From: Acidobacteriota bacterium
GTDB lineage: Bacteria > Acidobacteriota > Thermoanaerobaculia > Multivoradales > Multivoraceae
NCBI GenBank assembly: GCA_003388555.1
Contig: QQVD01000033.1
Span: forward strand, 1-64,000
Length of the DNA stretch: 64,000 nt
Direction of reading: 5' to 3'
The translations under genes were made by a program, and so were the position numbers. Numbering within the stretch: the stretch's first letter is position 1; each line of letters begins with the position of its first letter. Positions 16,966-25,034 of this stretch are shown in pieces. Under the pieces are notes generated by a model. That model saw nothing but the letters and a program-made list of their open reading frames with translations, was not told the DNA's origin and did not search any database.

Positions 16966-19254
16966 TCAGTCGCCGCCGGCGCCGAACGACGGCGGTTCGA
17001 TCTGCGACAGATCGGCGTCTTGCAGCAGCTCTTCGCGCGGCCAGCGTCGACGAGCCTGGGCGAGCAGGCCCTCGCCGCTGCGGCGGTCGCCGAGGGCAGC
17101 GAGGGTGCGCGCCGCGTGCAGGTGGGCGCGCGGAGAGTCGAGGTCCTCGACCATGCGCTGGAGCACCGCGATCGCCTCGCCGGCCTGGCCGCGCAGCACC
17201 AGCAGGTAGGCCAGGTTGCTGTGCGCGTTGAGGGTCTGCGGGGCGAGCTCGATCTCGCGTCGGAAGGCGGCCTCCGCCTCGTCGCCGCGGCCGAGGTTGG
17301 CGAGAGCGTTGCCGCACTGCAGGTGCAGGCCGGCGAGCACGTCCCGGTCGCTTCGGTCGCCGAAGGCGGCCAGCGCCTCGTCGGCGATCGCCAGGGCGTC
17401 CTCCCAGCGCTCCTGGCGCACCAGCACCGTCACTTGGGTGACCAGCGGTGCCACCCGGTCGCCGCGCGCCTGCAGGGCTGCCCGCAACCGGGTCGTGGCT
17501 TCGTCGAGATCGCCCTCGACCAGGGCGACGCGTGCCAAGAGGTGATCCGCCTGCGCATGGCCGCCGCTCAGTGCGATCAGGGCGTGCTCCTTCGCCTCGG
17601 CGGTCTCGCCGAGCTGCAGCAGCACCTCGCCGACCGAGACGGCGATGGCCGCCGAGCCGCCGGAGAGCTCGAGCGCCTGGCGCAGCGGCTCGAGCGCCTC
17701 CTCGAGCCGGCCGTCGGCGCGCAGGGTCCGCCCCAGCTGCTGGTGGGCCAGCACCATCGTGGGCGCCTCGGCGAGGATCTGCCGATAGATGCGTTCCGCC
17801 TCCGGTCGGCGTCCGGAGTCGAAGGCGGCGGACGCCTGGCCCAGCATCTCGAGCAGGTGCACGAGCGACTTGGGATCGGGCAGCGGGCCCTCACCCGCCG
17901 GGCCACCGCCGCTGACGTAGCCGAGGCTGGCCAGGCGCGCCGCGGTCTCTTCGTCGATCTCCTCGGCGCTCTGCAGGGTGCGGTCGATGCCTTCGAGCGT
18001 CGCCTTCAGGGCGCGGTACTCGCGTCTCTGGTCGCGCAGCACGTTGCGCGTCTCGGCCGGGTCGGATGCGAGGTCGTAGAGCTCGGGGTCGGGGCCGTCG
18101 ATCAGGTGCCACGGCCAGCGCACGATCGACGACAGGTCGCTCCAGCCGAGGTGGATGCGCGGGTAGAGGCTCTCGGCGAAGAGATCGCGCTCACCGAGCT
18201 GCGGATCGGGACCGGGAGCCGCGCGCGCCAGGTCGATCAGCGTGCGCGGCGCGGTCGAGTCGTTGGCGGGCGGGCGGTCGCCGGGCGGATCGATGCCGAG
18301 CAGGTCGAGCACCGTCCAGAAGACGTCGCTGCTCTGCGCCGGCTCGATCACCGTGGCGCCCCCGAAGCGGCTCTTCGGCAGCTTGACCAGCAGCGGGATC
18401 TGGATCACCTCGCGGTAGAGGAAGACCAGATGGTCCATCTCGCCGTGATCCATCAGACCCTCGCCATGGTCGGAGAGGAAGACGATGAGGGCCTCGTCGT
18501 AGAGGCCGCGCTGGCGCAGGTGGTCGAGCAGGCCGCCGACGATGGCGTCGGATTCGGCGACCTCGGCGTCGTAGGGATCCTGGTAGCGGCTGCGGAACGG
18601 CTCCACCGGCTCGTAGGGCGCGTGTGGATCGTAGATGTGGAAGAACAGGAACCAGGGCCTCTCGGGATCGTCGGTGACTTGGCGGTCGAGCCAGGCCGTG
18701 GTCGGCTCGAGAGTGGCGAAGCCGTCGCGCTGCAGTCCGCCGAGCCCCTGCCGCGAGTCCATGGCGACCTGGTCGTCCCAGTGGTCGAAGCCCTGGCCGA
18801 TGCCGGTGTCGGCGCGCAGCACGAACGAGGAGACGAAGCCGCCGGTGGCGTAGCCACGCTGCGAGAGGACCTCGGCGAGGGTCGTCGCCTCTTCCGAGAG
18901 CTCGTAGCCGATGTTGTCGCGCACGCCGTGCTCGGGTGGCAGCTGCCCGGTGAAGATCGAGGCGTGGGAAGGCAGCGTCTGGTTGATGTGGGTGAACGCA
19001 CGCTCGAAGAGCACCGAGTCCCGGCGCAGAGCGTCGATCGCCGGCGTCTCGATGCCGCCGTAGCCGTAGACCGGGAGGCGATCCGAGCGCAGGGTGTCGA
19101 CCGAGATCAACACCACGGGCGTGCCGCGCTCGAGGCTCTCGCCCTTGCCGCTCCCGTCACCACCGGAGCAGGCCGCGAAGGTGACGGCGAGAACGGCCGC
19201 AGCGAGCAGCGGGCGCGTCCGGGTCAGCAGGTGCCCGTGGCCGGGGGGGCTCAT
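16966..19254 (-). CDS. Sulfatase-like alkaline-phosphatase-superfamily lipoprotein with C-terminal TPR array
   Basis: 762 residues. The ATG at 19252-19254 overlaps the TGA of the upstream gene (ATGA), so the two are translationally coupled. A lipobox (AVTFAACSG) follows the signal peptide. The hydrolase domain covers ~residues 40-420: VVLISVDTLRSDRLPVYGY (metal-binding Asp), HINQTLPSHASIFTG, FFHIYDPHAPYEP and LSDHGEGLMDHGEM. In arylsulfatases the third motif is C/S-x-P-S-R, with the Cys or Ser matured to formylglycine; here it is T-L-P-S-H. The nucleophile would then be Thr, as in phosphodiesterases and phosphoethanolamine transferases of the superfamily. Residues ~470-760 are TPR repeats. 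It is anchored at a membrane, and the substrate is unknown. Confidence 0.85.
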   Translation of the reverse strand: MSPPGHGHLLTRTRPLLAAAVLAVTFAACSGGDGSGKGESLERGTPVVLISVDTLRSDRLPVYGYGGIETPAIDALRRDSVLFERAFTHINQTLPSHASIFTGQLPPEHGVRDNIGYELSEEATTLAEVLSQRGYATGGFVSSFVLRADTGIGQGFDHWDDQVAMDSRQGLGGLQRDGFATLEPTTAWLDRQVTDDPERPWFLFFHIYDPHAPYEPVEPFRSRYQDPYDAEVAESDAIVGGLLDHLRQRGLYDEALIVFLSDHGEGLMDHGEMDHLVFLYREVIQIPLLVKLPKSRFGGATVIEPAQSSDVFWTVLDLLGIDPPGDRPPANDSTAPRTLIDLARAAPGPDPQLGERDLFAESLYPRIHLGWSDLSSIVRWPWHLIDGPDPELYDLASDPAETRNVLRDQRREYRALKATLEGIDRTLQSAEEIDEETAARLASLGYVSGGGPAGEGPLPDPKSLVHLLEMLGQASAAFDSGRRPEAERIYRQILAEAPTMVLAHQQLGRTLRADGRLEEALEPLRQALELSGGSAAIAVSVGEVLLQLGETAEAKEHALIALSGGHAQADHLLARVALVEGDLDEATTRLRAALQARGDRVAPLVTQVTVLVRQERWEDALAIADEALAAFGDRSDRDVLAGLHLQCGNALANLGRGDEAEAAFRREIELAPQTLNAHSNLAYLLVLRGQAGEAIAVLQRMVEDLDSPRAHLHAARTLAALGDRRSGEGLLAQARRRWPREELLQDADLSQIEPPSFGAGGD

Positions 19255-21422
19255 CGTGGAAGCTGTTCCAAGCGCCGCCGCGCCGCCGTGATGTCGGGGC
19301 CGTAGCGCTCCGGTGGCGCCTCGTCGACGAAGCGGCGCAGGGCACGCCGCGCCTCGTCGAGACGCCCCTGCTCGGCGCTGACGATGGCGAGGTTGTAGAG
19401 CAGATCGAAGTCGCTGGGCGCCAGCTCGACGGCTCGTCGCCAGGCGTCGAGCGCGGCGCTCGGCTGGCGCTGGTTGTAGAGCGCCACCCCGAGGTAGTTC
19501 CAGGCCAGCGGCAGCGCGTCGTTGAGCTCGAGGGCAGCTCGGGCGCTCTCGACCACGGCGCTCCAGTCCTCGCGCAGCAGGGCGGCGCGGGCCAGGTTCT
19601 GGTGCGCCTCGGGATTGCGCGGATCGTGCTCGAAGACGCGGCGCAGAGTGCGCACCGCCTCCTGGTGCCGGCCGGCCTCGGCGAGCACCAGCCCCCGCAC
19701 GTTGAGGGTGTCGGGGTCTCCGCCATCGGGCGCCGAGTCGAGCACCTGCAGGGCCTCCAGCGCGCGCCCGCTCTCGGTGAGGGTCAGTGCCAGCTGGCGT
19801 CTCAGGCCGGGAGTGGCGAGCTGGCGGCGGTAGGCGGTGCCCATGACCTCGAGCGCCTCGCCGGTGTCGCCGCGGTCGAGCAGCGCCTGCGCCAGGTGGT
19901 AGTAGCCGAGCCCCATGCTGGGGCGCTCCTCGACGAGCTGGCGCGCGAGACCGACCGCCTCGTCGAGGTCTCGCCTCTGGTAGGCGACGACGAAGCGGTG
20001 GGCCAGGTCGTCGACGTGCACCAGGTTCTTGGGATCGTCCTCGGCGGTGTAGGTCGCCTTGCCGGAGGCCGCGCCCGAGAGGTAGCCGAGGCTGCGCAGC
20101 TGGCGCTCCTCGTCGGCGCTGAGGTCGGTGCGGCCGCTCGGCGGCCACTGCGACTCCTCCGGCAGCTGACGACGGAGGGCCCGCACGCTGTCGGTGCGCT
20201 GGCCCACCAGGTTCTCGCTCTCGTCGGGGTCGCTGTCGAGATCGTAGAGCTCCGGGATGGGCAGCGAGATGAACTTCTCGCCGTCCTCCAGCACTCCCCG
20301 CAAAGGCGCCCAGCCGCGGTTGATGTTCGGCCCCAGGGCCTCGAAGTAGGTGCTGGCTGCGGCGGGAGCCGGGCGCAGCAACGAGGCGCCGGGAAGTCCG
20401 GTCGGCGCGGCGACGCCGGCGGCATCGAGCATCGTGGGCAGGAGGTCGACGTGTCTCGCCTCGCGGCGATCGTGTCCGCGCCCGGGGAGCGAGGGCGACC
20501 AGAGGAGGAGGGGAACGCGCAGGGTCGGCTCGTAGGCGAACAGGCCGTGGGTCTTCTCGCCGTGCTCGCCGAGCGCTTCGCCGTGGTCGGAGGTGACGAC
20601 CAGGAGCGTCGCGTCGTCGCCGTCGGCGCGCAGCTGCTCGACCAGTGGCGCCAGGTAGGCGTCGACCGCGCTGACCTCACCCTGGTAGGCGTCGCCCGGA
20701 TGCGAGCGCGCGAACCGGGCCTCGGCGGCGTAGGGTGCATGCGGGTCGAACAGGTGCAGCCACAGGAAGCGCTTGCCGCGCTGAGCGCGCCACCACCGCA
20801 GGCCGCGCTCGACGACGACGTCGCCGCGCCTCTCGGCCATCATGTACGAGCTCGTCTCGCTGCCCTCGGAGACGCGGTCGTCGTAGAGGTCGAATCCGGC
20901 GTCGAGGCCGAAACGGGCGTCGAGTGGGAACGCTCCGATCACCGCGGCGGTGGCGAAGCCCTCGGACCGCAGCAGCGTCGCCACGGTGGGCCAGCGCGGA
21001 TCGAGGCGGAAGCCGGCGTTGTCGCGCACGCCGTGCTCGTAGGGGAGGCGGCCGGTGAGGATGTTGGCGTGCGACGGCAGGGTCATCACGTTGTGGGCGT
21101 GGGCGCGGCTGAAGTACACGCCTTCCCGGGCGAGGCGATCGAACGTCGGCGTCGCGGCGTCGTCGCGCCCGCTGTAGCCGAGTACGTCGGCGCGCAGCGT
21201 GTCGACGGTGACCAGGACGATGCGCTCGGCGAAGCCGCTGGCGAGCTCGCTCTGCGGCCAACCGTCGTTGGTTCCGTCCGCGCCGGGGTCGCTCTCGGCC
21301 GGCGCCGCGCGGCGCTGCTGCGGCGCGGCGCCTTCCTGGCTGGACTCGCCGCCACCGCCGCAGGCGGACAGCGGTGCCGCGCACAGCACCAGGCCCAGGA
21401 TCAGGCGACGTAGGACCGCCAC
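19251..21422 (-). CDS. Sulfatase-like alkaline-phosphatase-superfamily lipoprotein with C-terminal TPR array (paralogue)
   Basis: 723 residues from a proposed GTG at 21420-21422, placed just before a lipoprotein signal (VLRRLILGLVLCAAPLSACG); the open frame upstream is Pro/Arg-rich and unlikely to be translated. The hydrolase domain repeats the organisation of the downstream gene: VLVTVDTLRADVLGYSG, HNVMTLPSHANILTG, LWLHLFDPHAPYAAEA and VTSDHGEALGEHGEKTHG. The formylglycine Cys is again Thr (TLPSH). The C-terminal ~280 residues are TPR repeats such as NPEAHQNLARAALLREDW and ALPLAWNYLGVALYNQRQ. Downstream translation is coupled through ATGA. The pair probably arose by duplication and may act on related substrates. 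Confidence 0.85.
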   Translation of the reverse strand: MAVLRRLILGLVLCAAPLSACGGGGESSQEGAAPQQRRAAPAESDPGADGTNDGWPQSELASGFAERIVLVTVDTLRADVLGYSGRDDAATPTFDRLAREGVYFSRAHAHNVMTLPSHANILTGRLPYEHGVRDNAGFRLDPRWPTVATLLRSEGFATAAVIGAFPLDARFGLDAGFDLYDDRVSEGSETSSYMMAERRGDVVVERGLRWWRAQRGKRFLWLHLFDPHAPYAAEARFARSHPGDAYQGEVSAVDAYLAPLVEQLRADGDDATLLVVTSDHGEALGEHGEKTHGLFAYEPTLRVPLLLWSPSLPGRGHDRREARHVDLLPTMLDAAGVAAPTGLPGASLLRPAPAAASTYFEALGPNINRGWAPLRGVLEDGEKFISLPIPELYDLDSDPDESENLVGQRTDSVRALRRQLPEESQWPPSGRTDLSADEERQLRSLGYLSGAASGKATYTAEDDPKNLVHVDDLAHRFVVAYQRRDLDEAVGLARQLVEERPSMGLGYYHLAQALLDRGDTGEALEVMGTAYRRQLATPGLRRQLALTLTESGRALEALQVLDSAPDGGDPDTLNVRGLVLAEAGRHQEAVRTLRRVFEHDPRNPEAHQNLARAALLREDWSAVVESARAALELNDALPLAWNYLGVALYNQRQPSAALDAWRRAVELAPSDFDLLYNLAIVSAEQGRLDEARRALRRFVDEAPPERYGPDITAARRRLEQLPR

Positions 21423-21674
21423 CTTCGCTCGGGACGTCGCCGAGCACGCTCCCCGCTGGTTTCCGGGCCGCGGCGCCGGCAACGGGTCCCGGGACTCTGG
21501 AAGCTTTGGCCCTGGCCCTGGCCCTGGCCGGTTCGGTTCAGCCTCGCCGAGCACCGGCGTCTTCCTCCACTCTCGGGGGGCGGTCGCGCATCGACGCGGC
21601 GTCCAGGTCGGGCGCCGCCCGGGCCGCCGGCGGCGGGACCCTCGATCGCGCCGCGAGCGACTCGCCGGCAAGCT

Positions 21675-22742
21675 CTACTCGACGCTGGCGAGGTAGTCGA
21701 CGAACTGCTGCGCCTCGCCCGCGTTCTCGTTGTCGGGATCGAGCTCGAGCAGCTTGCGGAAGTCGGCGAGAGCCTCGGCGTTGTTGCCCGCGTTCATGTT
21801 CGAGAGCCCGCGGTAGTAGTAGACCTCGGCCATGTTGGGGTAGTCGGTGACGACCTGGTCGAAGATCTCGAGCGCTGCGGCGATGTCGTTGGCGTTGAAC
21901 TTCTCGATGCCCTGGTTGAGCAGCGCGTTGGGGTCGATCTTCTCGCCCGCCGGGAGCTGGGCGATGTAGACGTCGGCCTCCGCCTGGCGACCCTCGTCGA
22001 CCAGGATCGAAGAGATCAGCTTCAGGGCCGGCACGTTGCCGGGCTGGTTGGCGAGCGCCTTCTCGAGTTGCGCAATCGCGTCGTCGACCTTCTCCTCGGC
22101 GTAGGCCACCCGTGCCAGTCCGATCAGGCCGAGGGTGCGCGGCGTGCCGCCGGCCTCCGACTCGGCGACCAGCTGCTCGAACTTGGCGCGCGCCGTCGCC
22201 TGGTCCTCGGCCGCCAGCGCCTGGTTGCCGGCGTCGAGCAGCGCCTGCTGGGCCTGAGCCTTGGCCGCTGCCTCGGCCATCGCCGCCTGCTGGTCGCTCG
22301 ACATCTTCTTGGCGTCGGCGGCGGCGGCGCTGATCGGCTTGAGGATCGTCTCCAGCGGCTTGCCGCGCTGGTACTCGTTCACCGGCGCGACGCCTTCCGA
22401 GATGAGGAATCCCGGCGCTTCGATGACCACGTTCCAAGGCCCACTCGAGAGCCCGAGGTAGCTCCAGCGTCCCTTGTCGTTGGTGGTCAGGGGTTCAGGA
22501 CCGCTGCCGTTCTCGTCGCGGAAGGTGAGTGTGACCTTGGCATCGGCCACGGGCTCACCCTTGTCGTCGAGGACGACACCCTGGATACGGCCGCGTCCCG
22601 ACCAGTCCTGGGCCGCCAGCGCGGCGCCGGTCAGCGCCAGCAGGCAGAAGACGAGCGTCGCGCGCACGCCCTGGCCGAGCCGGTCGCGGCGATGAGCATC
22701 GCGAGTGGTGGTGGTGCGAGCGATCGGACGGGAATGGCGCAT
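21675..22742 (-). CDS. Exported carboxypeptidase-regulatory-like / TPR protein
   Basis: 355 residues from an ATG with AGGAGG 10 bp upstream. A signal peptide (LVFCLLALTGAALAAQ) ends near residue 44. A carboxypeptidase-regulatory-like domain follows at ~50-135 (GRIQGVVLDDKGEPVADAKV...; SSGPWNVVIEAPGFL). Next is an Ala/Gln-rich helix likely to be a coiled coil (residues ~140-175), then five or so TPRs to the C-terminus (NALLNQGIEKFNANDIAAAL, then MAEVYYYRGLSNMNAGNNAE). It is probably a periplasmic or outer-membrane-associated scaffold. It precedes the sulfatase-like pair on the same strand with a 250-bp gap and is divergent from the first VWFA gene. Confidence 0.85.
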   Translation of the reverse strand: MRHSRPIARTTTTRDAHRRDRLGQGVRATLVFCLLALTGAALAAQDWSGRGRIQGVVLDDKGEPVADAKVTLTFRDENGSGPEPLTTNDKGRWSYLGLSSGPWNVVIEAPGFLISEGVAPVNEYQRGKPLETILKPISAAAADAKKMSSDQQAAMAEAAAKAQAQQALLDAGNQALAAEDQATARAKFEQLVAESEAGGTPRTLGLIGLARVAYAEEKVDDAIAQLEKALANQPGNVPALKLISSILVDEGRQAEADVYIAQLPAGEKIDPNALLNQGIEKFNANDIAAALEIFDQVVTDYPNMAEVYYYRGLSNMNAGNNAEALADFRKLLELDPDNENAGEAQQFVDYLASVE

Positions 22743-23197
22743 GGCACCTGTACCTCCTGTTGGACCTCTGATGAGACGGAATCAACCGGACGCGAACCGT
22801 GGTTGCCCTGACATCCGCTCGACCGTCGACCCGGCCCTCGGCCCCGGTACGATCGGGCGCCCGTTGCCGGAGGCGGGAGGTTCGCCCCCCGCTGGTGCCG
22901 GCCTCGCTGAGATGGGCACTGGCCACGTCGGCTGGCGCGGGGAGCGGCGCCGATGGCCGCCGTCTCCTGCACGGGTCAGCGGGTGCGCCGGAGCGCGTCG
23001 ATGAGTGCAACGATTCTACCTCAGCGGCCCATTCCGTCGCGGATCGTCCGCCGGTTCGCGGCCGGCGACCATGCCCGGGCCGGGGTCTGATCGAATCCCT
23101 CTCGCGGTCCGCGACCTCCCGGTTCGAACCACCGTCGCGCCGACCAGCAACCCCCTAGTCCCCGCACTCCCTGCACACTGTCCGAGGATGTGAAGCG
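22743..23197. other. Divergent intergenic region
   Basis: 455 bp between the carboxypeptidase-regulatory/TPR gene and the first VWFA gene. Open frames here are Arg/Pro-rich and look spurious. It includes a 20-bp sequence (22982-23001) identical to 7980-7999. No clear promoter element was found, although both flanking genes must start from here. Confidence 0.45.
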
Positions 23198-24955
23198 ATG
23201 AACTCCGAAACCAGAAACCGACGCCTCGCGTCGATCACCTCCGCGCCGGCTCTCCTCTGCCTGGTGCTGCTGTCTGCCGGCCCCCACGGCGCCCCGGCGG
23301 GTGCCCAACCCGCGGCCCAGGACGTCCCGGCGGCACAGGGAGAGCTCTACGCCGAGACGGTGAACGTCGAGGTGATCAACATCGACGTCTACGTGCGCGA
23401 CGGTGACGGCAATCCGGTTCAGGGTCTGGAAGCAGACGACTTCGAGCTCTTCGTCGACGGCAAACGGTCGACGATCTCGAACTTCTACGCCGTCTCGGGC
23501 GAGGCGACGACCACCGAGGTGGTCAAGCAGGCGGCGCTGCCCGAGGAGCTGCCGGTGGGCGAGGGACCCGGTGTCGAGGTGCGGCCGCTCGACCAGCGGC
23601 TGCACGTGGTGGTCTACATCGACAACTTCAACCTGACGCCGTTCAGCCGCAACAAGGTGCTGCGCGAGCTGCGGATCTTCCTGCGCGAGCAGCTCAGCGA
23701 AGACGACGAGGTGATGCTGGTCACCTACGATCGGGCGCTGAACATGCGGCACCCTTTCACCAACCGGCCCGAGAACGTGTCTCGCGCGCTGCTCGAAATC
23801 GAGGACATCAGCGCCCAGCGCATCCACCAGAACTCCGATCGCTACGACGCGATGCGCGAGATCGAGGACGCGGACTCCTTCTACAACGCCTTCGTCACCG
23901 CCGAGGAGTACGCCAAGAAGGTGCGCAACGACACCGAGTTCACCATCCAGGCGTTGCGGTCGCTGGTCGACAACCTGGCCGGCTCGGCGGGCCGCAAGGC
24001 GCTGATCTACGTCGGCGACGGCCTGCCGATGATCGCCGCCGAAGAGGCGTTCTGGGGGGTGCAGATGGTCTTCCCCGACCAGATGTCGATGATCCGCGTC
24101 GCGGAGTACGACTTCAGCTCCGACTACCAGCAGCTGGCCGCCCAGGCGAACGCCAACCGGGTCAGCTTCTACACCATCGACGCCCGCGGGCTGTCGGTGC
24201 TCTCCCAGGGCCAGGTCGACTACGACATCGCCGGCGCGGCGGGCGAGCGCGCGCGCCTGGATCAGATCACCAACAGCAACATGCAGGCGCCCTTCCAGCT
24301 GCTGGCCGAGAAGACCGGCGGCAGGGCGATCCTCAACACCAACCGGTTCCTCCCCGATCTCGAGCGCATCGGCACCGACTTCCGCGCCTACTACTCGCTC
24401 GGTTACCTGTCACCGACCCCGGGCGACGGGCGCTACCACGCCGTCGAGGTCAGGCTGAAGGACCCGCAGCGCGGCTGGACGGTGCGCCACCGCGAGGGCT
24501 ACCGCGACAAGACGGTCGAGTCGCGCATGCACGACGGCACGCTGTCGGCGCTGCACCTGTCGCTGGGCGAGAACGACCTCGATGCCAAGCTCGTCTTCGG
24601 TCCCCAGACCCTGCGCGCCGACGGGCTCTACGACGTCCCGTTCCGCCTGGTCGTACCGTGGGAGAAGATCGTGCTGATCCCGCAGCAGGGCGTTCACCGC
24701 GGATCGCTGCGGGTCTGGCTCGCCGCCAAGGACGAGGACGACAAGCTGTCCGATGTGCAGCAGGTGCCGCTCGACATCGCCTTTCCCAGCGACCAGATCG
24801 ACCGCACCGAGGGCACGGAGTACGTGCAGACCCTGTCGCTGACCATGGAGCCGGGCTACCAGGACGTCGCCGTCGGCGTGCGCGACCTGCTCGGCGGCAG
24901 CAAGGCATTCATCCGGCAGGGCGTGTTCGTCGGTCGCCGTACCAGCGGGCCCTGA
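23198..24955 (+). CDS. Exported VWFA-related protein, acidobacterial type (degenerate MIDAS)
   Basis: 585 residues with a signal peptide (SAPALLCLVLLSAGPHGAPA, residues ~13-32). The family opening strand is VEVINIDVYVRDGDGNPVQG, then LEADDFELFVDGKRSTISNF. The VWA core follows (residues ~130-400) with LHVVVYIDNFNLTPFSRNKV in the metal-site position, DEVMLVTYDRALNMRHPFT, GRKALIYVGDGLPMI and a late YSLGYLSPTPGDGRYHAVEV segment. The metal-ion-dependent adhesion site DxSxS reads D-N-F-N-L, so metal binding is doubtful, unlike its two neighbours. Such proteins (TIGR03436-like) are abundant in Acidobacteriota and of unknown function. It is predicted periplasmic or surface-exposed. Confidence 0.88.
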   Translation: MNSETRNRRLASITSAPALLCLVLLSAGPHGAPAGAQPAAQDVPAAQGELYAETVNVEVINIDVYVRDGDGNPVQGLEADDFELFVDGKRSTISNFYAVSGEATTTEVVKQAALPEELPVGEGPGVEVRPLDQRLHVVVYIDNFNLTPFSRNKVLRELRIFLREQLSEDDEVMLVTYDRALNMRHPFTNRPENVSRALLEIEDISAQRIHQNSDRYDAMREIEDADSFYNAFVTAEEYAKKVRNDTEFTIQALRSLVDNLAGSAGRKALIYVGDGLPMIAAEEAFWGVQMVFPDQMSMIRVAEYDFSSDYQQLAAQANANRVSFYTIDARGLSVLSQGQVDYDIAGAAGERARLDQITNSNMQAPFQLLAEKTGGRAILNTNRFLPDLERIGTDFRAYYSLGYLSPTPGDGRYHAVEVRLKDPQRGWTVRHREGYRDKTVESRMHDGTLSALHLSLGENDLDAKLVFGPQTLRADGLYDVPFRLVVPWEKIVLIPQQGVHRGSLRVWLAAKDEDDKLSDVQQVPLDIAFPSDQIDRTEGTEYVQTLSLTMEPGYQDVAVGVRDLLGGSKAFIRQGVFVGRRTSGP

Positions 24956-24962
24956 AGCGAGC

Positions 24963-24990
24963 GACCCGCGGCCGGCACCGGCCGCGGGTC
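24963..24990. terminator. Strong hairpin between convergent VWFA genes
   Basis: A perfect 12-bp GC-rich stem (24963-24974 with 24979-24990, GACCCGCGGCCG against its complement) with a 4-base loop lies 8 bp after the plus-strand stop and 45 bp before the minus-strand stop. There is no T tract on the plus side, so it may be a shared, bidirectional 3'-end structure. Confidence 0.5.
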
Positions 24991-25034
24991 ATGGAGTGCC
25001 TGCGCGCCGGGTACGAGCCGGCGCGCCTCCCCTC

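Noticed and set aside
16912-19305. 797-residue open frame on the plus strand opposite the sulfatase-like genes
   Set aside because: It is the complementary frame of a strongly supported gene; its translation is low-complexity and has no domain. GC-rich codon bias leaves antisense frames open.
23090-23130. tRNA-like T-arm (ggttcgaacc)
   Set aside because: No acceptor stem, D-arm or anticodon arm could be drawn around it.
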